Shown in pieces: positions 1 through 5,186 of a DNA stretch of 5,696 nt. The stretch is taken from the NCBI GenBank assembly GCA_903928045.1, contig CAIYPH010000676.1, forward strand, positions 1-5,696, in the 5' to 3' direction. Positions within the stretch are counted from its first letter, which is position 1; each line of letters starts with the position of its first letter. Below the pieces are notes generated by a model. The model was not told the origin of the DNA and made no database searches. It saw only the letters and a list, made by a program, of their open reading frames with translations. The DNA comes from an uncultured Rhodospirillales bacterium. Its GTDB lineage: Bacteria > Pseudomonadota > Alphaproteobacteria > Acetobacterales > Acetobacteraceae. The position numbers were made by a program, and so were the translations under genes.

Positions 1-201
1 CAGCCGATCGAGGAACCCCCCGTCGCCTCCGACATGCTCGGCCTCATCGAGCAGATCGGCCCGGACCGCATCATGTTCTCGACGGACTATCCCCATTGGG
101 ACCAGGACGACCCGCGCTACGCCTTCAAGGTGAAGCTCCCCGATGACTGGGCGCGGATGATCTACCGCGACAACGCCAAGGCCCTGTACCGACTCTCATG
201 A
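1..201 (+). CDS. Amidohydrolase-family metal-dependent hydrolase, C-terminal fragment
   Basis: The frame is open from the first base and ends with TGA at 199-201, giving the last 66 residues of a protein whose start lies outside the window. The segment FSTDYPHWD is the characteristic last-strand motif of the amidohydrolase_2 group (aminocarboxymuconate-semialdehyde decarboxylase-like TIM barrels), in which the Asp of TDYPH is a metal ligand. It is followed by the usual end, a short helix with DNAKALYRL (compare the common NAxRLYxL ending). Members hydrolyse or decarboxylate small carboxylic or aromatic substrates in the cytosol. The substrate cannot be judged from the tail. The stop overlaps the next start (ATGA), so the two genes are very probably co-translated and work in one pathway. 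The family is clear; the specific reaction is unknown. Confidence 0.85.
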   Translation, partial: QPIEEPPVASDMLGLIEQIGPDRIMFSTDYPHWDQDDPRYAFKVKLPDDWARMIYRDNAKALYRLS

Positions 202-611
202 GCAAACACGTTGTCGCATCGGTCGCCGAGATTCCCCCCGGCGGCCGCAAGATCGTCACCGTGCGGGGCCGCTCCATCGGCGTGTTCAACCTCGGCGGCG
301 AATTCTTCGCCCTCATCAACCGCTGCCCGCACCAGGGCGCGGTGCTGTGCGAGGGCGAGGTGGTCAGCCGCCTGATCTCGGACGGGCCGGGCGACTACAA
401 GCTCGGCGAGGCCGGGGAGATGATCCGCTGTCCCTGGCACTGCTGGGAGTTCGATATCCGCACCGGGCAGTCCTGGTGTGACCCCGAGAGCATGCAGGCC
501 CGTATGTACAACGTCTCCGTGGAGCCCGGCGAGGAGTTGGCCAAGGGGCCGCTGGTGGCGGAAACCGTTGCGGTGTCGGTGGAGCAGGATTACGTGGTTG
601 TCGAGATGTAG
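198..611 (+). CDS. Rieske [2Fe-2S] domain protein, small ferredoxin-like
   Basis: This 137-residue soluble protein carries one Rieske fold. The cluster ligands are visible as C43-P-H45 (in NRCPHQGAVLCEG) and C78-P-W-H81 (in RCPWHCWEFD). The N-terminal strands (VRGRSIGVFNLGGEFFALINRC) fit the fold, and there is no signal peptide or membrane segment. The likely role is electron transfer to or within an oxygenase or other redox enzyme, together with the overlapping upstream amidohydrolase. The ATG at 198 overlaps the upstream TGA and has only a weak AAGG far upstream, consistent with translational coupling. Unusually, 32 residues separate H45 from C78, about 15 more than in classical dioxygenase ferredoxins, and there are extra cysteines at 51, 82 and 94. 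It could be a stand-alone ferredoxin or the regulatory or electron-donor subunit of an oxygenase encoded elsewhere. Confidence 0.93.
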   Translation: MSKHVVASVAEIPPGGRKIVTVRGRSIGVFNLGGEFFALINRCPHQGAVLCEGEVVSRLISDGPGDYKLGEAGEMIRCPWHCWEFDIRTGQSWCDPESMQARMYNVSVEPGEELAKGPLVAETVAVSVEQDYVVVEM

Positions 612-1041
612 GGGCCGGGACCTCCGCTGATCCGCTGTTTATTTTGATATCGTAACAATATAGGCGCGCGAATGAGCGGGGTGCCAGGCGGGTTTTTCGC
701 GCCGTGGCGGAGGTGGGGCGCGCGGCGCCGAACGGGGGAACGGCAGGATGACGGCGTGATTCCGGTCGCGCCAACGGAGTGCCGGCGGGCGCGGGTGTGG
801 CGTTCGCAACCGGGGCGTCCGCTGACGTCTCCTCGGCCGGTGATCGCAAGGCGGCGGTGAGAGCGGCGACGTAGCGATCGATATGGGTGCGGGTGCGCGC
901 ATGCATGCGCCGCACGGGATGGCGCGGCGCCAGGCCCGAAATATCCCCGAACAGCGCATCCAGCATGGCGTACAGAATCGCGCCGATCGCCTGCGCGATG
1001 GCGGACGCTGCGTCCGGTGCGGGATGGGAGGAAGGGGACAT
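364..1041 (-). CDS. Hypothetical protein, probable gene with uncertain 3' end
   Basis: The start is well supported: ATG at 1041-1039 is preceded by GGAG (1047-1050) at a spacing of 5 nt and by a plausible sigma70 promoter. The first 65 or so residues look like real protein, with a hydrophobic helix (AIAQAIGAILYAMLDALFG, about 14-32) and then a basic helix (RRMHARTRTHIDRYVAALTAAL, about 44-65). From about residue 66 it becomes a Pro/Ala/Arg-rich tail. The frame stays open for 225 codons to a TGA at 364-366, but everything below 611 is antisense to the Rieske gene and is Arg/Pro-rich like a shadow frame. The genuine product may therefore be only about 110-140 residues, with a frameshift or a different end. 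I recognise no family. The hydrophobic then basic segments suggest a small membrane-associated protein, which is inference only. Confidence 0.5.
   Translation of the reverse strand: MSPSSHPAPDAASAIAQAIGAILYAMLDALFGDISGLAPRHPVRRMHARTRTHIDRYVAALTAALRSPAEETSADAPVANATPAPAGTPLARPESRRHPAVPPFGAARPTSATARKTRLAPRSFARLYCYDIKINSGSAEVPAPTSRQPRNPAPPTPQRFPPPAAPWPTPRRAPRRRCTYGPACSRGHTRTARCGYRTPSSARDSGSSPRPRRACSRPARPRSGG
644..658. promoter_or_regulatory. AT-rich imperfect 7-1-7 inverted repeat, possible regulator site
   Basis: TTGATAT-C-GTAACAA is an inverted repeat with 5 of 7 positions matching, in an AT-rich island (about 638-662) just after the Rieske stop. The 7-1-7 geometry recalls Fur/Zur-family boxes, but no gene starts immediately downstream on either strand. 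It may be chance, or lie within the 3' part of the minus-strand hypothetical gene. Confidence 0.2.
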
Positions 1042-1046
1042 GGTGG

Positions 1047-1050
1047 CTCC
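1047..1050 (-). promoter_or_regulatory. Shine-Dalgarno of the hypothetical gene
   Basis: GGAG on the minus strand lies 5 nt before the ATG at 1041. It fixes this start over the longer alternative frames that cover the same DNA. Confidence 0.6.
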
Positions 1051-1064
1051 GTGGTGATGGAGAC

Positions 1065-1093
1065 AATATGCTCCAATCCACGCCGAAACACAA
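1065..1093 (-). promoter_or_regulatory. Candidate sigma70 promoter for the hypothetical gene
   Basis: Reading the minus strand, TTGTGT (1093-1088) and CATATT (1070-1065) are separated by exactly 17 nt. This would place transcription start near 1058, about 17 nt before the ATG. The region is the most AT-rich in this part of an otherwise very GC-rich window. The -35 box lies inside the inverted repeat AAACAC-AA-GTGTTT (1086-1099), so a repressor or activator could act here. The match to consensus is partial and untested. Confidence 0.4.
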
Positions 1094-1163
1094 GTGTTTT
1101 TTATGATAAAATTCGTTAAAGTGCCTATTCACGCCGTTTTTTCGGATCGTGACCCGCCGCGCC

Positions 1164-2360
1164 TCACTCCGCCGCGGCGCGCAAGGCCCGGTTGCCGCGC
1201 GAGCGGCGCTCGCTCGCCAGCGCCATGGCCGAGGTGGACAGCATGAAAACCACCGAGGCGGCGAAAATCAGCCGGGGGTCGGCGTTGTCCATGATCCAGC
1301 CGAACAGCAGCGGGCCCACCACGCCGCCAATGTTGAAGCCGGTCGAGACAATGCCGAACACGCGGCCCTCCGCGCCCGGCGGGGCGGCGGCGCGGACCAG
1401 CATGTCCCGCGAGGGCATGATCATGCCGGAGAGGAAGCCGGCGAGACCCATCAGGCCAATCAGCGCGAAGGAGGGCAGGGCGACGAAGCCGACCACGGCC
1501 ACCAGCGCGCCGGTGAGCCCGAAGCCGAGCGCCGCGACATCGCCGTGGCGGGCGGTGCGGTCGGCGATGACGCCGCCGGCGAGCACGCCGAGCGCACTCG
1601 CGGCCAGCATCACCGTCAGCGCCGTGTTGCCGATGCCGAGCGGGACGGCGAAGGCGGCGTTGAGGGCGACCACCGAGAAGCTTTGCAGCCCGCCCATCGA
1701 AAGCGCGAGCACGGTGAAGAACAGCACGAGCGACAACACCGCCGGGGTGAGCAAGGCCCGGTTGTCGACACGCCCAGCCCGCGCGCGGGCCATCGAGGGA
1801 GCTGGGGCGGCAATCGCGAGCAGCGGCAGGGCGGCCAGCGGGCCGAGCACGCCGGCGAATATCAGGGCGGCCGGCAGCCCGCCGAGGCTCGCGGCCAGCA
1901 AGGTGCAGCCCGGCGCCAGCGCGCCACCGAGATAGCCGGCAAACGTATGGATCGAGAAGGCGCGGCCCATCCGCGCCTCGCCAATGCCGGCGGACAGCAT
2001 CGCGTAATCGCAGGGGTGATACACCGCATTGGCGATGCCGAGCATGGCCGAGGCGACCAGCAATGTCGGGTAGCCCGGCAGCGCGGCAATCGCGAGATAG
2101 GCCAGGCCGCCCAGCAGCAGGCCCGCAATCAGCACCCGCCTGGCGCCGAACCGGTCCACCGCATAGCCCATCGGCGCCTGCACCAGGGCCGACACCACGT
2201 TATAGACCGTCAGCGCGAACCCAAGCTCGACGAAGCCAAGGCCGAGCTGCACCTTCAACAGGGGAAACAGCGGCGGCAACACCAGCATGTGGAAATGGCT
2301 GACCAGATGGGCGGCGCAGATCGAGCCGAGAATGCGGATTTCCGCGCGGGGCATGCTCAT
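1164..2360 (-). CDS. MFS transporter, fosmidomycin-resistance (Fsr)-like
   Basis: A 398-residue inner-membrane protein of normal MFS length with about twelve hydrophobic segments. The loop after helix 2 carries the MFS motif [14 protein letters not shown] (65-77), followed by a long helix. The N-terminus [15 protein letters not shown] (22-36), the [13 protein letters not shown] stretch (111-123) and the C-terminal half segment [20 protein letters not shown] (315-334) then [16 protein letters not shown] resemble the Fsr-type efflux branch. A basic cytoplasmic loop near 189-201 separates the two six-helix halves. The likely role is proton-driven export (or uptake) of a small organic compound; the substrate is unknown. 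The start ATG at 2360 has only a poor GGGA about ten bases upstream, and an in-frame ATG two codons later is an alternative. It is transcribed alone and divergently from the FKBP gene, with nothing nearby to name a cargo. Confidence 0.9.
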   Translation of the reverse strand: MSMPRAEIRILGSICAAHLVSHFHMLVLPPLFPLLKVQLGLGFVELGFALTVYNVVSALVQAPMGYAVDRFGARRVLIAGLLLGGLAYLAIAALPGYPTLLVASAMLGIANAVYHPCDYAMLSAGIGEARMGRAFSIHTFAGYLGGALAPGCTLLAASLGGLPAALIFAGVLGPLAALPLLAIAAPAPSMARARAGRVDNRALLTPAVLSLVLFFTVLALSMGGLQSFSVVALNAAFAVPLGIGNTALTVMLAASALGVLAGGVIADRTARHGDVAALGFGLTGALVAVVGFVALPSFALIGLMGLAGFLSGMIMPSRDMLVRAAAPPGAEGRVFGIVSTGFNIGGVVGPLLFGWIMDNADPRLIFAASVVFMLSTSAMALASERRSRGNRALRAAAE

Positions 2361-2498
2361 GGTGTGTGGTTCCCGGACGACCGTTCTGCCTGTCCCGCCA
2401 CCATAGCCGCCGCCACGCGCCGTGGCGAACCGGAGTTGCGCAAGGCAGGGATGGGCTAGTAGGGTCCGCCCGCCTCAAAACCCGTCTAAGGACCCAAA
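2361..2498. promoter_or_regulatory. Divergent promoter region between the MFS and FKBP genes
   Basis: This 138-bp gap must hold the start signals of both divergent genes. A perfect 7-3-7 inverted repeat (CGCCACG / CGTGGCG, 2411-2417 and 2421-2427) sits near the middle and could be an operator. Toward FKBP there is TTGCGC (2436-2441) and a weak TAGTAG (2457-2462) with a short 15-nt spacer. Toward the transporter a weak TATGGT can be read at 2405-2400. None of the promoter boxes is convincing alone. Confidence 0.3.
2488..2492 (+). promoter_or_regulatory. Shine-Dalgarno of the FKBP gene
   Basis: AAGGA lies 6 nt before the ATG at 2499. This is a near-ideal ribosome binding site and fixes the start. 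Confidence 0.75.
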
Positions 2499-2831
2499 AT
2501 GATCGACCACACCATCGGCACCGGCGCCGAAGCCGTCGCCGGCAAAACCGTCTCCGTGCACTACACCGGATGGCTGTTCGACACCGCCGCCCCCGACAAC
2601 AAAGGCCGCAAATTCGATAGCTCCCGCGACCGTAACGACCCCTTCCAGTTCAACCTCGGCGCCGGCATGGTGATCGCCGGGTGGGACCAGGGCGTCGCCG
2701 GGATGAAAGTCGGCGGCCAACGCACCCTCATCATCCCGCCCGAACTCGGCTACGGCGCCCGCGGCGCCGGCGGCGTGATCCCACCCAACGCCACCCTCGT
2801 GTTCGACGTCGAACTCCTCGCGGTGCGCTGA
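2499..2831 (+). CDS. FKBP-type peptidyl-prolyl cis-trans isomerase, cytosolic single-domain
   Basis: At 110 residues this is one complete FKBP domain, close in size to human FKBP12. It catalyses cis-trans isomerisation of Xaa-Pro bonds in folding proteins. Equivalents of the classical active-site and FK506-pocket residues are visible: Y22 in VHYTGWL, F39-D40 in RKFDSS, F51, V58-I59, W62 in [17 protein letters not shown]85 in [10 protein letters not shown], and F102 in LVFDVELL. There is no signal peptide, so it should act in the cytosol, unlike FkpA-type periplasmic enzymes. No IF/SlyD-type insert or Cys/His-rich tail is present. It stands alone, convergent with the acid-sugar operon, with the GC-rich palindromic element starting 12 bp after its stop. 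The family call is certain; the cellular client is unknown. Confidence 0.96.
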   Translation: MIDHTIGTGAEAVAGKTVSVHYTGWLFDTAAPDNKGRKFDSSRDRNDPFQFNLGAGMVIAGWDQGVAGMKVGGQRTLIIPPELGYGARGAGGVIPPNATLVFDVELLAVR

Positions 2832-2843
2832 GCGCATCTCGCA

Positions 2844-3070
2844 GGGAAGGGAAGGCAAGGGGGCGCTGCCCCCTTGACCCCCGCCAGGGGCCGAGCCCCT
2901 GGACCTCAACCCTTTGAAGGATTGGTTGGGCGTGAGGGAGGGGGGCCTACTCCGTGGTGCCAACCACTGAGCTGGCCCCCCTCCCTCACGCCCAACCCAC
3001 TTAAATGATTGTGGGTCTGGGGGATCATCCCCCAGCGGGGTCCAGGGGCAGCGCCCCTGGCCTTCCTTCC
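2844..3070. repeat. Composite GC-rich palindromic element, probable bidirectional terminator
   Basis: The element occupies almost the whole gap between the two convergent stop codons (2831 and 3084). Its centre is a perfect 24-bp inverted repeat (2924-2947 with 2974-2997). The 26-nt loop itself pairs further: CTC/GAG at 2950-2952 and 2969-2971, then GTGGT/ACCAC at 2954-2958 and 2963-2967, closed by GCCA. On each side lie two smaller hairpins. The left pair is 2856-2876 (9-bp stem) and 2884-2902 (8-bp stem). The right pair is 3017-3035 (7-bp stem or more) and 3042-3060 (8-bp stem). The left and right flanks are themselves imperfect reverse complements, down to GGAAGG-type ends, so the element is symmetrical about position 2960/2961. 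It probably folds in RNA from both strands and separates the FKBP and pdxA transcripts. It may also be a dispersed REP/MITE-like repeat. Confidence 0.8.
2924..2997. terminator. Central 74-nt hairpin of the palindromic element
   Basis: The two 24-base arms are exact reverse complements and the loop adds 8 more pairs. The result is a very stable structure in either transcript, or a cruciform in DNA. No clean U-tract follows on either side, so it is not a textbook intrinsic terminator. Transcript-end protection or Rho-assisted termination is equally possible. Confidence 0.55.
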
Positions 3071-3083
3071 ATTGCGAGCTCGC

Positions 3084-4085
3084 TCAGCCGCCCGCGGCGA
3101 GCATGAGGGCGTAGTCGATGGCTTCGAGCATGGAGTCGGCGTTGGCGATGCCGCGGCCGGCGATATCGAAGGCGGTTCCGTGGTCGACGGAGGTTCGGAT
3201 GACGGGGAGGCCGAGGGTGATGTTGACGCCGGAGAGGGCTTCGAAGGTTCCGGTGGCGGGGTTGATGTTGAAGCCGAGGAGTTTGACGGGGATGTGGCCT
3301 TGGTCGTGGTACATGGCGATCACGGCGTCGTAGTGCCCGGCGCGGAGTTTGACGAAGACGGTATCGCCGGGGACGGGGCCGGAGACGTGGAGGCCGTCGG
3401 CGTTGCAGCGGGCGATGGCGGGGGTGGTGATGTCGATGTCTTCGCGGCCGAAGAGGCCGCCTTCGCCGGCGTGGGGGTTCAGCGCGGCGACGGCGATGTG
3501 GGGGCGGGGGATGCCGAGGCGGAGGAGGGCGGCCTGGGTGAGGTCGATGGTGCGGCGGAGGCGGGGTTCGGTGAGGAGGGCGGGGACTTTTTCGAGGGCG
3601 ACGTGGGTGGTGACGTGGCTGACGCGCATGTTGCCGTGGGCGAGCATCATGACGGAGGATTTGGTGCCGGTGAGGGCGGCGAGCATGTCGGTATGGCCGG
3701 CGAAATGGTGGCCGGCGAGGTTGAGGGCTTCCTTGTTGAGCGGGGCGGTGACGATGGCTTGGATGGCGCCGGACTGGGCGAGGTGGACCGCGCGTTCGAC
3801 GGCGAGGTAGGCGAAGCGGCCGGCTTCGGCGCTGATGTGGCCGAGGGGGATGGGGGCGCGTTCCTCGCCGGCTGGGATGAGGCTGAGGGGGGCGGTGTCG
3901 TCCTCGGGGATGGCGGCGGTGCCGAGGAGGGTTTCGGCGGCGCGGAGTGCGGAGCGGTGGCCGATGATGCGCAGGCGGAGGTCCCCGGCGGCGAGGCGGG
4001 GGGCCAGGCGGGCGGCGGCCTTGACGATGATTTCGGCGGAGATCCCGGCGGGGTCACCCATGGTGACGGCGAGGCATGGCGGCAT
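3084..4085 (-). CDS. pdxA: PdxA-family 4-phosphate dehydrogenase, probably PdxA2 for acid-sugar catabolism
   Basis: The 333-residue product has full PdxA length. It begins CLAVTMGDPAGISAEI (4-19), the PdxA N-terminal signature. The divalent-metal histidines of the family are H161 (SHVTTHVAL), H205 (LNPHAGEGG) and H260 (AMYHDQGH), matching the spacing of the three metal histidines in E. coli PdxA. The substrate-contact GHTDML (130-135), VTAPLNKEAL (112-121) and SVDHGTAFDIAG (299-310) are all present. Classical PdxA oxidises 4-phosphohydroxy-L-threonine in PLP synthesis. The PdxA2 branch oxidises and decarboxylates D-threonate/erythronate 4-phosphate to dihydroxyacetone phosphate. Its place directly after a DUF1537 kinase favours the catabolic role, and there is no ksgA/surA neighbourhood typical of biosynthetic pdxA. 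AGGAG at 4092-4096, 6 nt before the ATG, supports the start. It is the last gene of the operon. Confidence 0.95.
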   Translation of the reverse strand: MPPCLAVTMGDPAGISAEIIVKAAARLAPRLAAGDLRLRIIGHRSALRAAETLLGTAAIPEDDTAPLSLIPAGEERAPIPLGHISAEAGRFAYLAVERAVHLAQSGAIQAIVTAPLNKEALNLAGHHFAGHTDMLAALTGTKSSVMMLAHGNMRVSHVTTHVALEKVPALLTEPRLRRTIDLTQAALLRLGIPRPHIAVAALNPHAGEGGLFGREDIDITTPAIARCNADGLHVSGPVPGDTVFVKLRAGHYDAVIAMYHDQGHIPVKLLGFNINPATGTFEALSGVNITLGLPVIRTSVDHGTAFDIAGRGIANADSMLEAIDYALMLAAGG

Positions 4086-4091
4086 GGGGTT

Positions 4092-4096
4092 CTCCT
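4092..4096 (-). promoter_or_regulatory. Shine-Dalgarno of pdxA
   Basis: AGGAG on the minus strand, 6 nt before the ATG at 4085, is the strongest ribosome binding site in the operon. It lies just downstream, in transcription order, of the 17-bp repeat block, so pdxA translation does not depend on coupling to the kinase. Confidence 0.75.
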
Positions 4097-4099
4097 GAG

Positions 4100-4167
4100 G
4101 TCAGGCGAGGCGGCGGGTCAGGCGAGGCGGCGGGTCAGGCGAGGAGGCGGGTCAGGCGAGGAGGCGG
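4100..4167. repeat. Four 17-bp direct tandem repeats spanning the kinase stop codon
   Basis: On the plus strand the units are GTCAGGCGAGGCGGCGG at 4100-4116 and 4117-4133, then the one-base variant GTCAGGCGAGGAGGCGG at 4134-4150 and 4151-4167, followed by a degenerate partial copy. On the coding (minus) strand each unit repeats the last codons of the kinase plus its TGA, so the kinase ends in the first copy it meets (stop at 4152-4154) and three further copies fill the gap before the pdxA ribosome binding site. Because 17 is not a multiple of 3, the four TGA triplets cover all three frames. This looks like slipped-strand duplication of a gene end. Confidence 0.9.
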
Positions 4168-5186
4168 GCGAGGAAGTCGGGGCGGCCGAAGGCGCCGGAT
4201 TTGGATAGCACCATGGCGCCGTCCCAGATGCCACCCTCCATGGAGGAGATCGGCACGCCGGGCTGGAGTTCGCCCATCACGGTGAGGTGGCTGGTGCCGA
4301 GCGCGTCGCACAGGCGGCGGAGGGTTTCGCCGCCGGTGACGGCGAGGGTGCCGGGGGTGGGGATCGAAAAGGCGAGCGCGCTGAAGGTGGCGGCGATGGC
4401 GTCGGCGGCGGCTTCGCGGGGGGTGCCGTCGGGCACTTCGGCGGCGATGGCGACGGAGCGGCGGGCGACCATGCGGGCCATGGCGCGGGCGCCTTCGGGG
4501 CCGAGCAGGGTGAAGGTGTCGCGGCATTCGGCGAACTGAGCCAGGCTGGCGGGGTGGTTGGAGCCGATGAGGGCGAGGATGGGCGGGCGGAGGGCGGGGC
4601 AGGGGACGGGTTGCCGGCCGGCCAGCGCCGCGGCGAGGCCGCCGGTGCCGCACCACAGGATGGGGCCGCGGAGGTGGCGGCCGGCGGCGACGATGGCGTC
4701 GAGGTCGCCTTCGTCCACCGCGTCCCACAGGCTGATGCCGGGCGAGGGGGCGTCACCGGGGCGGCAGTGGCTGAGGAGGACGCCGTGTTCGGCGAAATCC
4801 CGCGCGAGATCGACGCCGACGTCGCGGCCATGGGCGTATTGCCGGCCGCCGCTGGTGATGCGGCCCTGGAAGGGGAAGGCGGGGGCGATGATGGCGTGGG
4901 CGAAGCCGGCGTGGCGGATGCAGGCGACGATTTCGGCGGCGACGTGACCGCGCAGGAGGGAGTCGATCTTCTTGAAGGTGAGGTCGGCGCCGCGCAGATA
5001 GGGGGCCCAGCGCGCCATGGCGGGGGAGGGGTCGGCGAGGTCTCGGGTTTCGCTGGAGTAGGCGGCGGCCGCAGTTTCGGTGGAGCGGCGCCAGGAGACC
5101 GGGATCGGGCCGAAGCGGGGCACGAAGCGGGCGGCGCTGTCGAGCGCGCCGGTGAGGTCGTCCGCCAGGAGGCGGAAGACGGTCAC
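4152..5186 (-). CDS. Four-carbon acid-sugar kinase (DUF1537 family, DtnK/OtnK-like)
   Basis: This cytosolic ATP-dependent kinase is expected to phosphorylate a four-carbon acid sugar such as D-threonate or D-erythronate at O4. N-terminal domain motifs: LLADDLTGALD (6-16), SSETRDL (44-50), FKKIDSLLRGH (71-81) and APAFPFQGRITSGGRQ (101-116). C-terminal nucleotide-binding domain motifs: GTGG (180-183), LIGSNHPASLAQ (206-217), TGGETLRRLC (284-293), GVPISS (310-315) and LSKSGAFG (327-334). I place the start at GTG 5186-5184, which overlaps the dehydrogenase TGA as GTGA and puts RLLADDLTGA at the normal distance from the N-terminus. An in-frame ATG at 5231 would add 15 unlikely residues inside the upstream gene. 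At 344 residues it is shorter than the roughly 400-430 usual for the family, yet both domains' motifs are present. The stop lies in a tandem repeat. Exact substrate is inferred from context. Confidence 0.9.
   Translation of the reverse strand: MTVFRLLADDLTGALDSAARFVPRFGPIPVSWRRSTETAAAAYSSETRDLADPSPAMARWAPYLRGADLTFKKIDSLLRGHVAAEIVACIRHAGFAHAIIAPAFPFQGRITSGGRQYAHGRDVGVDLARDFAEHGVLLSHCRPGDAPSPGISLWDAVDEGDLDAIVAAGRHLRGPILWCGTGGLAAALAGRQPVPCPALRPPILALIGSNHPASLAQFAECRDTFTLLGPEGARAMARMVARRSVAIAAEVPDGTPREAAADAIAATFSALAFSIPTPGTLAVTGGETLRRLCDALGTSHLTVMGELQPGVPISSMEGGIWDGAMVLSKSGAFGRPDFLARLLA

Noticed and set aside
612..700. Intrinsic terminator for the Rieske gene
   Set aside because: There is a short T-run (gggttttt near 691-698), but I find no stable stem directly before it. 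The 3' end of that transcript is not evident from the sequence.
897..910. 14-bp perfect palindrome GCGCATGCATGCGC
   Set aside because: It lies inside the probable coding region of the hypothetical protein, encoding Arg-Met-His-Ala-type residues. It is made of alternating GC/AT steps that easily form palindromes by chance.
1149..2459. 436-codon open frame on the plus strand
   Set aside because: It is exactly antisense to the MFS gene and its product is an Arg/Gln/His/Gly-rich string with no domain. Long open shadows are expected in DNA this GC-rich.
4100..4167. Possible CRISPR array at the repeat block
   Set aside because: The 17-bp units are directly adjacent with no spacers, and they are derived from the end of the kinase gene.
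3009..4208. 399-codon plus-strand frame opposite pdxA
   Set aside because: The product is almost entirely Gly, Asp, Glu, Val and Ala, the reverse-complement signature of pdxA codons. It has no ribosome binding site or motif.
4135..4831. Overlapping minus-strand frames rich in Arg/Pro/Ser
   Set aside because: These are alternate-frame readings of the kinase, with low-complexity products, while the kinase frame carries every family motif.
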